From contig QANZ01030913.1 of the NCBI GenBank assembly GCA_003254925.1, positions 118,044 to 182,043 of the forward strand: 64,000 nt of DNA. Reading direction: 5' to 3'. This DNA comes from Chamaecrista fasciculata (lineage: Eukaryota > Streptophyta > Magnoliopsida > Fabales > Fabaceae). How positions within the stretch are numbered: the first letter of the stretch is position 1; the number at the start of each line of letters is the position of its first letter. The notes beneath the pieces were generated by a model. That model worked only from the letters and a program-made list of their open reading frames with translations. It was not told where the DNA came from and made no database searches. This document shows positions 33,255 to 46,157 of this stretch, in pieces. The position numbers and the translations under genes were made by a program.

Positions 33255-35723
33255 CTAACAAATAAATTATACGTACTGACAATGGCACAGAATTCATTGG
33301 CCAAGAATGTCAAACTGTTTTCAAGAAAAATGGTATCCTACATCACAAAACATGTCCCTACACACCCCAAAAAAATGGGGTGGTAGAAAGAAAGCATAAA
33401 CATCTTTTACAAGTAGCTAGAAGCTTGATGTTTCAAGCTAAAATGCCAAAAACATTCTGGGGAGACTCTATATTAGCTGCCACTTACATAATAAATAGAT
33501 TGCCAACTCTAGTGCTTGAAGGCAAAACACCCTTTGAAATGTTAAATGGTTACAAACCTGACTACACAAGACTAAAAGTCTTTGGGTGTTTGTGTTTTCC
33601 AACCAATACCCAACCTCACAAAGACAAATTTGCTGAAAGGGCACTGAAATGTGTTTTTATTGGGTACATAACAGGGCAAAAGGCATACAAAGTGTATGAC
33701 CTAAACACTCATAAAATCCATGTGAGTCGAGATGTAAAGTTCTATGAGAATGCCTGTTCCTTTGATAAATCTCTTACTGAGACAGAGACAACCACAACTA
33801 CTCCCTTACCTTTATTACCAATCACATCAGATAGTTCTAAAATGGACATGAACAAGTCTCTAGCTAATACACCTTTATTTTTTGATACTAATGCAACTCA
33901 TGATAGCTTGCATGATATAAATGAGAGGTCACCTGCTACTCTAACACCTTCAAAATCTCTCACCAGTCAATCCTCTTCCTCTACTTCCCCTAAAAGTCAT
34001 ACACCTAGTCTGTCAAACACTTCAAGCATTGTTCAGAGTCCTCCACCACCACCTAGAGTTAGTACTCGACCTAAACAGCAGCCTATATGGATGCAAGATT
34101 ACTATTGCAACCTATCTGTTCAAAAGCCCTACATTTCTAATTTCACTGAGTCATATGTTGCATATATGGTTAATGTCTCTAAAGTGCAGGAACCATATTC
34201 TTATAAACAAGCAGCTGAAGAAAAGGAATGGGTGGAGGCAATGTAGAAAGAACTAAAAGCATTGGAGGATAATGATACATGGGAGATCACCACACTTCCT
34301 CTAGGGAAGAAAGCTATCGGATCCAAATGGGTCTACAAGGTAAAATTCAATCCTGATGGTACTGTGGATAGATATAAAGCCAAGCTTGTTTCCAAAGGCT
34401 ATAATCAAGTAGCTCGAGTTGATTACATAGAAAGTTTTTCTCCTATGGCAAAATTAGTGACTATAAGAGTCTTTATTGCTATTGCTACTGCAAAAGGATG
34501 GCCTATACACCAATTAGACATAAATAATGCCTTTTTGCACGGGTATTTAAAGGAAGAAGTATATTTGGTGCCACCTGAAGGATATGTGAAGGCCAAGGAT
34601 GGAGAAGTATGCAAACTAAAAAGATCTCTTTATGGCTTAAAACAAGCCTCAAGAGAATGGAATTATGAATTTACTGCTTAGTTAGTGAAGTTTGGTTTTA
34701 AACAGTCACCAAATGATCATTGTCTTTTCATTAAAATGACTGAAACTGGAAATTTCATGGCCCTAATAGTGTATGTGGATGATGTGTTAGTCACAGGGTC
34801 CTCTGAAAGCGATATCATAGCTGTTAAGAAACATTTGGATACTCTTTTCACTATTAAGGATAGGATATGCCAAGTACTTCTTAGGCATAGAGTTGGCAAG
34901 GAGTAATGAAGGTACTTTCATCTGTCAAAAAAAATATATTGCTGATATAATTGCAGATACACACTTGAAGGATGCTAATCCAACAGACACACCCATGCCT
35001 AGAGGGTTTAAGTTTCAGCAGGATTCTAAGCCTCTCATTGAAGTTGATCAATATCGTAGATTGGTGGGAAGATTACTATACCTTAATCTAACAAGGCTTG
35101 ACATTACATATGCAGTTCAACAACTGAGTCAGTATGTGGGAGAGCCATGTGATACTCACATGGAAGCTACACTTCATGTAGTAAGATACTTAAAGGGCAC
35201 TCTATCTACTGGTATTTTCTATCACTCAAATTCAGAATTAAAGCTAGAGGCCTACTGTGATAGTGACTGGGTAACCTGTCCTGTCTCTAGGAGATCCTTA
35301 ACGGGCTATTGCATCTTTTTAGGACCAAATATCATCTCATGGAAGACAAAGGAACAACCTACAATATCTAGATCTTCCTGTGAGGCAGAATATAGAAGCA
35401 TGGCTAACACTGTGTGTGAGCTTCAATGGGTCAGTTATTTACTTCAGGATTTTCAAGTTCCAGTTGCAACTCCTATTCCATTATGGTGTGATAACAAGTC
35501 TGCTATTCATATAGCTGCAAACCCTGTATATCATGAAAGGACAAGGCACATAGAAGTGGATTGTCATGTCATTAGAGATAAGTGCAAAGAAGAGTTTATA
35601 TTGTCGCAGCATATCCCAACTCAGTTGCAAGTGGCAGATGTGTTCACTAAATCCCTCTCTAAACCTCAGTTCTTGTCACTAGTATCCAAGTTGGGTCTTG
35701 TCTCTCAACAAGCTCCATCTTGA
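33255..35723 (+). pseudogene. Ty1-copia pol, 5'-truncated and broken
   Basis: The sequence starts abruptly inside the integrase core (RTDNGTEFIGQEC). An A-run frameshift at about 33365-33375 precedes VERKHKHLLQVAR; the integrase C-terminus follows to 34243. A TAG at 34244-34246 begins the reverse transcriptase region: AIGSKWVYKVKFNPDG, QLDINNAFLHGYL, LYGLKQ, a second TAG at 34679-34681, then YVDDVLVTG (catalytic YVDD present). A frameshift near 34885 precedes RNase H with EAYCDSDW, SCEAEYRS and DNKSAIHIA. The protein ends at 35721 directly before a polypurine tract. gag, protease and the 5' LTR are missing. Breaks are described only. Confidence 0.92.
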
Positions 35724-36050
35724 GGAGGGGATGTAAAGTTTCATTACCAGATTTTTACTGATTTATTACTGTAAATAATATAGGATTAGTTAGGAAGGTT
35801 ATCTTCCTGATTTATTACTGTAAATAACATAGGATTAGTTAGGAAGGTTATTTTATTTTAGGAAACTTTCTTTTTTGTATATTCTCTCAGATTTCCGTTA
35901 TTCCCTGTATAGCTCATAGAACATTCTAGCATTCTCTCTAGCCAATAGATTGTTTACCATGTGGCCTTCCCTTACACTCATGTAATTATATATATTCTAT
36001 CGAGCAGTAATGGAAAATACACGATTCAATCATCTATTGCCTAGCTTTTT
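35722..36050 (+). repeat. Polypurine tract and 3' LTR of the copia element
   Basis: gaggagggga at 35722-35731 is followed by TGTAAAG at 35732. The LTR contains a 49-base tandem duplication (units from about 35758 and 35807, with ctgatttattactgtaaata). The right boundary lies between 36032 (attcaatca) and about 36062, where receptor-kinase homology resumes. Confidence 0.75.
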
Positions 36051-36054
36051 ACCT

Positions 36055-36711
36055 TTGTTCAAAACCAATTGAATAGTGTAGTTGGAGTCCATTTCAACTC
36101 CTAGAGTAAATGAGCCCAAAGCAGGGTTTAGTGAAGCTGCCCCTGATGTTAAGTTCCATTTTTGGCCAGTTACTTTGTGGTATCCCAGCTTCATCCTTGG
36201 CAGCAATACGTTATTGGGGTAGTCAAAACTGTTCCAAAGAAGCCGCTTGTTAGAGCCATTTTCATACGTTTCTGAAAGTTCAAAGATAACCATAATCTGT
36301 TAGAGTTGCATTAGCAATGATTTTTGTATGGTTTAGAGCAGCTTCAGAAGAGTATATAGATAAAGTTTCTCCATTGAATGACATTTCCATGTTACCATAT
36401 TCATCAATCAGAAGAGCTTGGTATGAGTCCTGATCATTGGGATTGTCTCTGTTGGCAAGCCAGATCCATTCTTCCCTCCACTGTATTCCCAAGTAGTATT
36501 TATCAGGCAAGGGGAAGAAATGATGAAGCTTGAACTCTCTAGAACTAGAGGTCAGATATTCATTGATTGTCAAATTAAATCCTTGCGACAAGGTGTCACC
36601 TGTCAAGATCCATATAAAAGATATACGATTGTCTGTGTAGTAAAAATGCAATGTAATGGTGATGAAAAGTAGAGCTCTGCCCCTGCTACCCATACATTGC
36701 AATAATTTCAT
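36055..36711 (-). pseudogene. S-domain receptor kinase, lectin part only (CES101-like)
   Basis: The minus-strand frame starts with a short hydrophobic segment and then the B-lectin domain of G-type lectin receptor kinases: GDTLSQGFNL, KYYLGIQW and WIWLANRDNP. A frame change near 36290 (after ATLTDYG) precedes LLWNSFDYPNNVLLPRMKLG and ALGSFTLGVEMDSNY. The copy stops at about 36060, where a copia LTR is joined. The order and wording match the CES101/At1g67520 group, plasma-membrane kinases with a lectin, PAN and kinase layout. This is one of four partial copies in 36-62 kb. PAN, membrane and kinase parts are missing, so it is dead. Confidence 0.85.
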
Positions 36712-39213
36712 TTGGGATGATCAAAAGCAGCAGCACTAACACAAACTCAAGCACCCGTTGGATATAACGAGAATTTGACATTAAGTCTTAAACTTTAGTT
36801 CTGGCGTTAATCCTTAGGTTCAGCTCCTTCAAGGTGATAGTATATCCTCACTTGAATTTCTACGAGCTTTACCTTGGTAGCATCAGTCAATGCAGTCCAC
36901 ATCTCTGCATATTCCCAAACATGTAAAAGAGATATTTTGTCTATCATTTACTCTTTAGAAAGATCATTTTGATTGACCCTTTCTTATTGGTTTCGTGATC
37001 CTTGGCAGCATCATGTACCTTCGGGACTTGTGAGGTCTTACCTGTTTGTCAAGCAGTAAAAGTAGTATAACTAACAGTAGTTTCTTCCTATTATACTGCA
37101 TTAAGAATAATCAATCTTTTAATTAATATAATATATAAAAAATATATTATTTAATATTAGAAGCAAAACAATGTATCTGATGTTCTTTAGCTTTAATTGT
37201 TTTTTGGCCAAAACTTTTCTAAACCCAGTCCGGCCTTGTACAAAGACCATATTTATAATATTTCTACCACCCTAAAACTTATCCGTTGTCTCCACTTTGG
37301 AAGCATCATCCATCACATGTGGGGTCAGTGTGAAGCATTTAACACAATATCAAAGTCAACATAAAAGTGCAACAGTTGATGATTAAAGCATAGAAACTTC
37401 AGTCGTAAACACCAAATTAAAATGATGATTAATAAAGATTCATACTTAAAACAGCATGTGGAATCTATCAAACTATGTTAAGGATTTAAAATTTGGAATT
37501 GTGTTTGTTTTTCAGATTCTTCCAAACCGAACATTTTTTAGCCATGACAAGTCAGATATCTTTATAATCTAAAAAAGGTTGCATGAATAAGTCAGATCAC
37601 TTTGAATCTTAAATATTAGGAAGGACCCAAAAATCTCTGAAATATATAATGCCTAATCAGGCGTGACCTGCAATTTAACAAAATCCTGTTGTCGAGATCC
37701 ATGCCATGTAATTGAGATTATGAGCAAAAGCATACTTGTGAGAAATCATCCTCTACTTATGAGTAGCACATTTATAATTGTGAGAAATCATCCTATGCAT
37801 CAGCTTCATGCGGCATTGGAGATGGCGGCAAAGTTCCTTTTTCTTCTTCTTTTCTTCGTGGCACTGTGAAGGGGAAGGGAATTTTCTTCTCATTTTGGTC
37901 CAAGAGGAGAATCAAGAAATCAGAGAATCGAGATGGAAAGAAGAGGAATCCATCAGAAAAAAAAAAAAACAAAAATGCAGAGAAGGTGACATAGAGAGCC
38001 TAGAAGTTGAGCAATGTGAGTCCTCAAAATCTGACTAGTGAAGCCAAAAATGCATTTTTATATTTCAGTCCACCTGTGCACTAAGTAAGAACCATTATAG
38101 TGGATTAATGGTTAAAATGATTTTATGTTGAAAAAGCATATCTTATAAATGCAAAACATTATCCTATTTTTATTTGACTAATCTTTTAAGATTGACCTCT
38201 CTTTCTATACTTACGCTCTTCTTGATTACATGATAATCTTAAATTCGCCAAAACAAAAGAAAAAGCCTAGAGTGTTTTGACAGGTTACCTGCTCAAATTT
38301 ATACTTTGATGAAATAAAAAAATGGATTTTGATCTAAGAAAATTGAATTTTTGGAAAAAAAAACTAATAGTGATTAACATGTTAATAAATTTAACACATA
38401 AAAATATATTTTATGTAATATTTGGTTTTTTAAACTATTGTTGACTCATTATTGTTGTGCTTATAACTTAGTCTGGTGGATTGGTCTAAGGATCTTATAA
38501 TCCTAATTGGCAGCTCATGAAGAAGCTGTAAATTCCAGAAAAGCTTTGCCTATATATGCTCTCTTTATGTAAAGAATCAGTATGGGAGCTAACATCAATG
38601 GTTAACACTATCATAAATTAACATACAGGTTTCTATGGATCAATGAAGCCTTCAAACATGGTTTTACAGTTTTCCTTATCAATCATAGATTTGTCATACA
38701 TATGCATCTAGACTTGACCTATACTGAACATATATAAACTGACCAAATTATAAATTTAGTCCTTGTATTATAGATGTTAATCGTTAAAATTTCTCTTTAG
38801 GAACTAAGTGGTATAATGATAAGATGTCCACGAAGTGACTAATTTGTAACAAATTAAATCAATTATTTGAAAAAAAAAAAAGCAGAGACTAAAATGACAA
38901 CATCCATCCTTACCAGAAAAAAAAAAAGGACAACATCCATATAATTTAGGTACTAAAATGTTAGCTTACTCTATATAAATTCAATAAATATAATCAAAGT
39001 AAAATTAATAAAAAAAATTGCATTTCAGTCAATTATCTAACAGAGAATTCATCCAAAACTTTTAAGAAACAACAAATAAATACTTAAGATAATATTACTT
39101 ATCACAAATATTACTTATCACAAATACAGAATTACATAAACATGATGATTAGATCAAGGATCTGCCAATGGATAATTTCCAAACAGAACCTAACAAGTAG
39201 TCATTGAGTTTAC
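36712..39213. other. Intergenic between two receptor kinase copies
   Basis: No confident gene. Short A-rich tracts occur at 37958-37970, 38869-38882 and 38917-38928. The frame at 37808-38038 is low-complexity and unsupported. Confidence 0.45.
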
Positions 39214-41970
39214 TTATCTACCACCCATCTCTGAGATTGTTACATCATTAATAGAAGTCTTTGGTGATGCAGTCCTTCTTCCTGTTATATCATTAACGAA
39301 GAATGCTGGTTGTTTAGGTTCAGCAAGTAAAATGGTTTCATTTGACAAAAAAGAAACAACATCTAACATGGTGGGTCTATCCTTGGCTTGATCTTGCACA
39401 CACAAAAGCCCAATATGAATGCATCTAAATATTTCACAGGAAGTGCTTGTTCCACTAAGTATAGGATCTACAAGTTGGAAGGCTCTACTCTCATTCCACA
39501 ACTTCCAAGCCTGCATGAAATTTAAAATTTAGATAGAAGGACATTGCAAGTCATTGAATTTTTTAGTTATTATTGTGCTTATTTAGTGAAAGTATATCAT
39601 ACAGCACTTACAAATCCTATGAGATTGAGGGAATCTTCAGAAGTGAAGCAAAGAGTATTCTTTTTGCCACTAATAATCTCAAGTAGTATCACTCCAAAAC
39701 TGAAAACATCAGTTTTGATTGAAACAATACCATTTAAAGCATATTCTGGAGACATATACCCACTTGAATATATAAATGAATTAGTCTGCCAAGTCCCTAA
39801 CACTTAAAGCATGCTAGAGATATCAAATAATTGAATGAATAGAATAACAATTTATACTTATAAATTACTATAAGTACTTACTACGTTCCAACCAATCTAC
39901 TTGGATCTTGCTGTGATTCCTTAGATCCAAATATTCTTGCCAAGCCAAAATCAGATATTTTTGGATTCATCTCACAATCAAGTAAAATATTACTAGGCTT
40001 CAAATCTCGATGAATCACTTTAAGTCTCGAGAACTTGTGCAAATAAACGAGTCCTTGAGCTATACCTTGAATAATATTATATCGTATCTTCCAATCCAAC
40101 AAATTCCTATTGTTGGTATCTACATGCCATGTCTTCAAGTTAATAATAAAAAATGTATCCACAACGATAAAAAAAGAAAAAACACAATTAAGAAAAAAAA
40201 TCAAGTAGAAGTTAATTTGCATACCAAAAAGGTAGAAATCCAAGCTCTTGTTAGGCATGTATTCGTAGATCAACATATTTTCTTCGCCTTCAAAGCAAAA
40301 TCCGCAAAGTCTTACTAAATTAGTATGTTGGAGTTTGACAATCAATTTGATCTCATTCTTAAATTCCATTAACCCTTGTCTTGAACTTTTAGAAAGCCTT
40401 TTCACTGCTATTTCTTGTCCGTCTGCTAATTTTCCCTGAAAAATACATTTATATATCAAATAACCTCCAGTTTTATCTCTACAATTAAAGAATTATAATA
40501 TAATAGAATAATTAAATCAAATCACATAGTGATCCTTAGTTTATTTTTATTCATTTATTTAATTCCTTTTTTTTTTCTCATTAATGCTTGCATCTCTATT
40601 AAGTATCACATATAATCAAAAAGGTATACCCTTAAATGGAGCTCAGATCCGCGGAGGATTAGTCCTTGGGCAACCAAAAAAAAAAGGTATAAACTATTTA
40701 GATTTTACCTTGTAGACAGGTCCAAAGCCACCCTCACCTAACTTGTTTTTTGATGAGAAGTTATCTGTTACATCAACAATGGTTTCGAGGCTGAAAATAT
40801 GTATCTCATTGCTTGTTGTTTGCTCTTTCCTGAGCATTTGCCCTTTGCGATTTACAGAGAAAGGTGTTGCAATATCTCCAATTTCGAGTAATATCTTCTC
40901 TTGGTTCAATTTTTTTTCATCTAACCATAATCAAGCATGCAAGTAGAAGACCCAAGTTAGTCATAACCCTTCTAATCAAACTCATTAAAGACACTTTAAG
41001 AATTGTTGTATAAAATATATATTACCTTCTATTCTGCATTTTTTCATTAAGTGGCATATATAAGCGGATATTGATATCAAGAGTGCTCCTCCAATCACAC
41101 AAGCTATGATTAATGACCTATGATTTTCTACATAGGACAATGGAAATCTTATCCCGAGGTTGTCCAGAAAAAAAAAAGAGGAATGAAAAAAAGTAACAAA
41201 GAATAGATTAAAGTAAAAAAAGAAAGAGATAAACAGAATTCTATCATAGGTCTACAGGGCACATAAATTATATTAAAAAATAACAGGAAAAAAAATCTCT
41301 TACTTTTTGTTTTTCCATCTGAGTTCCCTTCGGGGCTATCTTGAATGAAATAAATTTGCTGCCCTTCAGGTGATTCCTCAAAGTTGATGCTGTAGTCCCA
41401 TATCTGACAGCCAGTGCCATCTTTGTTTGTGGGAGAATAGGGTTGACAAGAGCAATTCATCAAACAGTACATTATACCACAATCATAGAGAGATTCTCAG
41501 TTCCCTCAATCTTGTAACCTTCTTTGGACATAATACCATATTTATTGTCATGCATTGACACATAAGCATTTGGTTGCCTGCACTTTGGAGGTTTGGGTGG
41601 CATACATCCCTCGATTAATGCAGGGTTTTTACTATTGCATGACACATATGTTGTAGTCCCATGAAGCTCACCCTGTGGATCCAAATAAAAAAAAACCACC
41701 ATTAAGCCCTGGGAATAGTCCTTCATATACAATAGAGATTTCATTTTCATGTGAACTGTTGGAGACGAAGTCGTTATCCATATTTTCAAAGTTGTAGTAT
41801 TGAGTGTCCTCTAAATGAATCCATGGCCCACTAGTCCAATAGGGATTCCCTCGCCACCAAAGAATCAATTGAATATTGTAGTTGGAGTCCATTTCGATTC
41901 CCAAAGTAAATGAGCCCAAAGCAGGGTTCTGTGAAGCTGCCCATGATGTTAGTTTCCATTTGTTGCATCT
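39214..41970 (-). pseudogene. S-domain receptor-like kinase, 5'-truncated (CES101-like)
   Basis: Exons on the minus strand: 41304-41970 (end of lectin, WWRGNPYWTSGPW, and PAN domain with CLMNCSCQPYSPTN); 41026-41127 (membrane segment, LIIACVIGGALLISISAYIC); 40709-40920 (juxtamembrane and [10 protein letters not shown] glycine loop); 40225-40435 (IAVKRLSK with the ATP-anchoring Lys); 40120-40224 is an intron; 39885-40119 ([14 protein letters not shown] catalytic loop and [10 protein letters not shown]); 39612-39762 (SGYMSPEYA activation segment end); 39214-39510 (C-lobe to the stop). Kinase residues K, HRD and DFG are all present. The copy is broken by the absence of the 5' lectin exon (homology stops near 41970) and a frame change at about 41470-41490 (ENLSMIVV then stop). 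Exon sizes are those usual for this family. Confidence 0.88.
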
Positions 41971-41974
41971 TACT

Positions 41975-42545
41975 TCCCTCTTTAAATTTTGATTAATTAT
42001 ACTTACTTTACATTAATTTTAATAAGTGAGCTATAATATGAGTCCTCATATATCCCCTTAAATTTCAGTTAAGTGTATTTAATTTACATTTATTATAAAT
42101 TATATGCTTCCGCATATTACTTAATTATTCTCTAAAATAGAAAATGGTTTGGTTAGTAATTTGATTCTTTGTATCCATGATTCTCTCCATTCACAATGTC
42201 AACTTCAATCAACCTTCAATTTAAAGAGGGAATTTAAATATAAAGTTATTGAAGTCGAGTGTATACGCAAAAGTGTATACACTCGACTTTTATATCCATG
42301 ATTCTCTCCATTCACAATGTCAACTTCAATATTCATGATTTTTCCATATTATATTTAAATTTCAAAATTGCAAATCATAATTTAAATTTCAAATTGGCAA
42401 ATTAAGATGATCATCTCTTATATAAGAGGTATCAGTTAGTTTCAAGTATGACTCATTCATGATTAAATTTCTCCTATTTTCTTTTTCCTTAATTCAGGTT
42501 TGATCTTTCCATTTCTTGTTGATTAGGAGTTCACGGCAAATATAT
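41975..42545. repeat. Paralogous segment, copy 1 (empty MITE site)
   Basis: Matches about 49730-50445 over most of its length (shared ctctaaaatagaaaatggtt, tgattctctccattcacaat, ttgattaggagttca). The 9 bases tttaattta occur once, at 42078-42086, where copy 2 has a MITE. It is noncoding. Confidence 0.8.
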
Positions 42546-42996
42546 CATTAACAATAATGGCATAACTAGTTGTTTGATGCAATAATCCCATCATCTCTTA
42601 TTTATCTATTATCTATTATTATATTATATAAAGTTGGATGTACATAACTTTCCTCATGTCACTAGACATTTTAGTCTGCAATTATGTATATGCCTAATTT
42701 GGCCTCACTCGACCCAACTCTAAACAGGCCGGTTTCGGGTTCACCCAAAATTTTATTTGTGATTGTCACTATATATATTTAGGAAAAAAATAACAACATA
42801 AACCATATGATATCATATTTTTAGAATAAAAAATGATGAAAGTTTAAAGATCAAAATAAAATAAAAAAGTTTTTTGACCAAAGTGAAACTTATCTGATAG
42901 TTTGTAGACCAAAGTCACGGAGCGTCACGTCAACATTTTCCGTTAAAATTGACGGACACAGATACCTTAATTGCTTAACGGCAATAACCTCCTTAA

Positions 42997-43171
42997 GAGG
43001 ATGGATCCACTACAGTGGGTTTCACTGCAGTGCCCCTGAAGTGTGAAACAAAAAATCCAAAACACAAAGAGTTTCATTAAAATGGAAACTCAGTGTTTTG
43101 TTTAATGATCCACTCTTTGTTTCACACTTCAAGGGCACTGCAGTGAATTTCACTGTAGTGAATCCATTCTC
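42997..43171. mobile_element. Short palindromic MITE
   Basis: gaggatggatccactacag at the left returns inverted at the right (ctgtagtgaatccattctc), with arms of about 65 bases including cactgcagtgcccctgaagt. Total about 175 bases. Target duplication not clear. Confidence 0.7.
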
Positions 43172-43312
43172 ATATAAACTATAATAGAAAATACAAAGAG
43201 AAATGTCTGCTTTTCGTCATATAAGGAATGAAACCATCTAGCTCCCAGAGTTATTTTATCTATCAGATAAGTAACAATTCATCACAATCTTTATGTCCAA
43301 TTTTTGATGCAG

Positions 43313-44271
43313 TGGCTTGACTAACTCAAACAAGACAGAGCTGAATCACTTGTATGAGAAATACAAAGAGAAAGGACTGCTTTTCGTCATATTGTCTTCC
43401 TTTTTTTTTAATTTCTTTCTTCTTGTCCTTATTGTTGTTCTACCTTTATTGTTTCTGGTACTATATATACTTTTGAGTTTTGATGCTTCGTATATACCAA
43501 CTTTAGAGTCCTGTGTGTTGAGGTCATGATTGCTTATGCAGGTCTGGAAATTCTGGAAAAAATAAACAGATATTAAAGTTTGCTTGTCGCTTTAAATGCT
43601 TATTCTGCTATCTTTTGCAATATGAACGCAAAAAAAAATCAAAACTGGAATTTCAGATTAAGAAAGCTGAGCTGCCTGTCTAGTTTTAATATATACCCTT
43701 CACTTTCTTGCTTGGTTTTGTAATTTGTTAATAACTTGAACCGTTCTAGCAGGGAGGCATGCATCAATTTGGCTTCATCACCTTGTAACCCAAATCTAAA
43801 TTAATATCAATTAGTTTTGACCCCAGTAAAGAAAGAAAGAAAGAAAGCAAATATGATTAACTTTTACATAGTAGAAACTGCATCTTTAATTCTCTTAAAC
43901 GTGTGGGACTTAAAATTGTTCACTTGGTGTTATATAGGTGGATGTAAACGGTGACAGTGCTGATTCACTGTACAAGTATCTAAAATCAAAGAAAGGTTTT
44001 ACCAACAAAAAAAAATCAAAGAAAGGTGGACTCTTGGGAGACAGTATCAAATGGAACTTCTCCAAATTCCTTGTTGATAAAGAAGGGAATGTTGTTGAAC
44101 GTTATGCACCTACAACCTCTCCTCTTAGCATTGAGGTAAGACTTCTAAGAGAGACCTTTATATGATGATGATGATGAATGATAGTGTCCATTATCTCTTA
44201 GCTTTGCCACTTAAAAATACAACTCTTTTTAATATCTGCAGAAGGATCTCAAGAAACTGTTGGATGCATGA
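43313..44271 (+). pseudogene. Glutathione peroxidase remnant
   Basis: Three pieces of a plant phospholipid-hydroperoxide-type glutathione peroxidase: 43313-43382 after an AG acceptor (GLTNSNKTELNHLYEKYKEK), 43938-44135 ([47 protein letters not shown]) and 44242-44271 (KDLKKLLDA, stop). The family reduces lipid peroxides with thioredoxin, using Cys, Gln and Trp residues. The exon carrying the NQF(G) motif and the N-terminal exons with the active-site Cys are absent. The middle exon has a 36-base duplication giving [17 protein letters not shown] piece resembling the first exon is also repeated upstream (about 43190-43215). A dead copy. Confidence 0.82.
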
Positions 44272-44474
44272 CTCGCTGCAGGCACATGCAAAATATGAAT
44301 AAAACTTGTTGAAGATGTTAGTCTAGTTTTCTCCCTCAGACATGTACTTTAGTCAAGTTTCCTTGAGCATATACACCCAAATAATAGCTGGTGTATACTT
44401 TTGAATGTTAGGACTTTGTTACAAGGAGCGATGGTTACAAAATTAGTGTCAAATAATATTTTGTTATATACAAG

Positions 44475-46030
44475 TTGAGGTTCGAAACATGGAATGTTGG
44501 CACACTTACAGGGAAGGCGATGGAGTTAGTTGACCCCATGATCAGACGAAAGATCAATGTTATGTGTCTTCAGAAGACTAAATGGGCAAGTGCTAAGGCT
44601 AAAGAATTGGACACTCCAGGGTTTAAGCTCTGGTATACAGGTAAGTCCAAAGCTAGGAATGGAGTCGGTATTATCATTGACAAAGATTGGAGGGACAAAG
44701 TGGTGGAGATTAAGAGGTTGGGAGACAGGATTATAGCTTTTAAACTAGTGGTGGATCGGGAGACCTTCAATGTTATTAGCGCATATGCCCTGCAAGTTAG
44801 TTTGGGTGAGCAAGACAAACTTCTTTTTTGGGAAGACCTCAAAAATCTACTACATAGTATACCTGCGGAAGAAAAGGTTTTCCTAGGAGAAGATTTTAAT
44901 GGCTATGTGGGGTGTGAATCTGGAGGTTATGAAGGTTTCCAAGGTGGTTATGGCTTCAGAGTGGTTAATGTAGAGGGTAAATCAAATCTTGGACTTTGCC
45001 TCGGCTTTTAATCTCGCTATTGCAAGCATGTGTTTTAAAAAGAGAACAGAACACCTTATCAAGGACAACATGTTCTCAAATTGATTTCTTTTTAGTAAGA
45101 AGATCAGATAGAGCATTGTGTACAAATTGCAAAGTTATTTCTGGTAAGGGTTTAGCTATCTAGCATAGGGTGTTGGTTATGGATGTTTTTGTTAAAAACA
45201 AAGTTGGAAGGAAAAATCATAAATCAAGCCCTAGAACGAGGTGGTGGAAGCTAAAAGGTGAAGCATAAGAGCTCTTAAAAACAAGGATGCTGGAAGAGAG
45301 GGTGTGGAAAGTGCAAGGCGATGCTAATCACATGTGGGACACAATGGCTGAAGGCATTAGGGTGGTTGCTACTAAAACTCTAGGTATCTCTCGAGGCGTT
45401 GGACCAAAGGGAAAAGAATCATGGTGGTGGGATGCAAACATACAAGGTAAGGTTCATGTTAAGAGTAAGTGCTTTAAAGAATGGCAAACTACGAGAAATA
45501 ATGAAAGCTGGAAGAATTATAAAGCAACAAAGAAAGATGTTAAAAAACAGTGGCTGAGGCAAGAAACAAAGCTTTTGAAGGGATGTACCAGTCTCTAGGA
45601 CGAAAGATGGGGAGAGAAAAGTATTCAAACTTCCCAAGAGTAGAGAGCGAAAGACGAGAGATATTGATCAATTGAAATGCATCAAGGATGAGGAGGGTAA
45701 AATCTTAGTTAATGATCATGACATTTAAAAAAGATGAAAGGATTATTTTCACAAACTCTTTAGTGAGGGTCAAAAGGCTACGTGGGATTCAGATGGGATA
45801 AGTAATGAAGAGGATCTCAACTACAGCTTCTATCGCATAATCCAAGAGCAGGAAGTGGTACAATTGTACAAGCTTTGAAAAGAATGGATAATGGGAAGGC
45901 AGTTGGGCTGGATAATCTACCGATCGAGGTGTAAAAAAGTTTAGGAAGAAGGGGGTGAGTTGGTTAACCAAGCTTTTCAATGTGATTTTGCGTTCTAAGA
46001 AAATGACGGATGAACCGAGGAAAAGTACCC
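44475..46030 (+). pseudogene. LINE (non-LTR retrotransposon) fragment
   Basis: The frame at 44475-45011 encodes an endonuclease/exonuclease/phosphatase domain: TWNVGTLTGK at the start, VMCLQKTKWAS (Gln where Glu is usual) and GEDFNGYVG. Further LINE-type sequence continues with frame changes (ESWWWDANIQGKV at about 45410-45450, DNGKAVGLDNLPIEV at about 45886-45930, the start of reverse transcriptase). Many stops interrupt it. The reverse transcriptase core and the 3' end are missing. Inactive. Confidence 0.8.
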
Positions 46031-46157
46031 TTACATAAATGCAAGAGAAATAACAAATTTTTAAATGAGACTCGAATCATATTATCCAAAACAAAGAAAA
46101 TATAATGAAAGGAGTTGCCTTTCATTAACGCTTTTGCAATCTTGACTTCCACATAAG

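Noticed and set aside
37663-38038. Plus-strand frames of 68 and 76 residues, Phe- and Glu-rich
   Set aside because: Low-complexity translation of ttc and gaa runs; no homology that I recognise.
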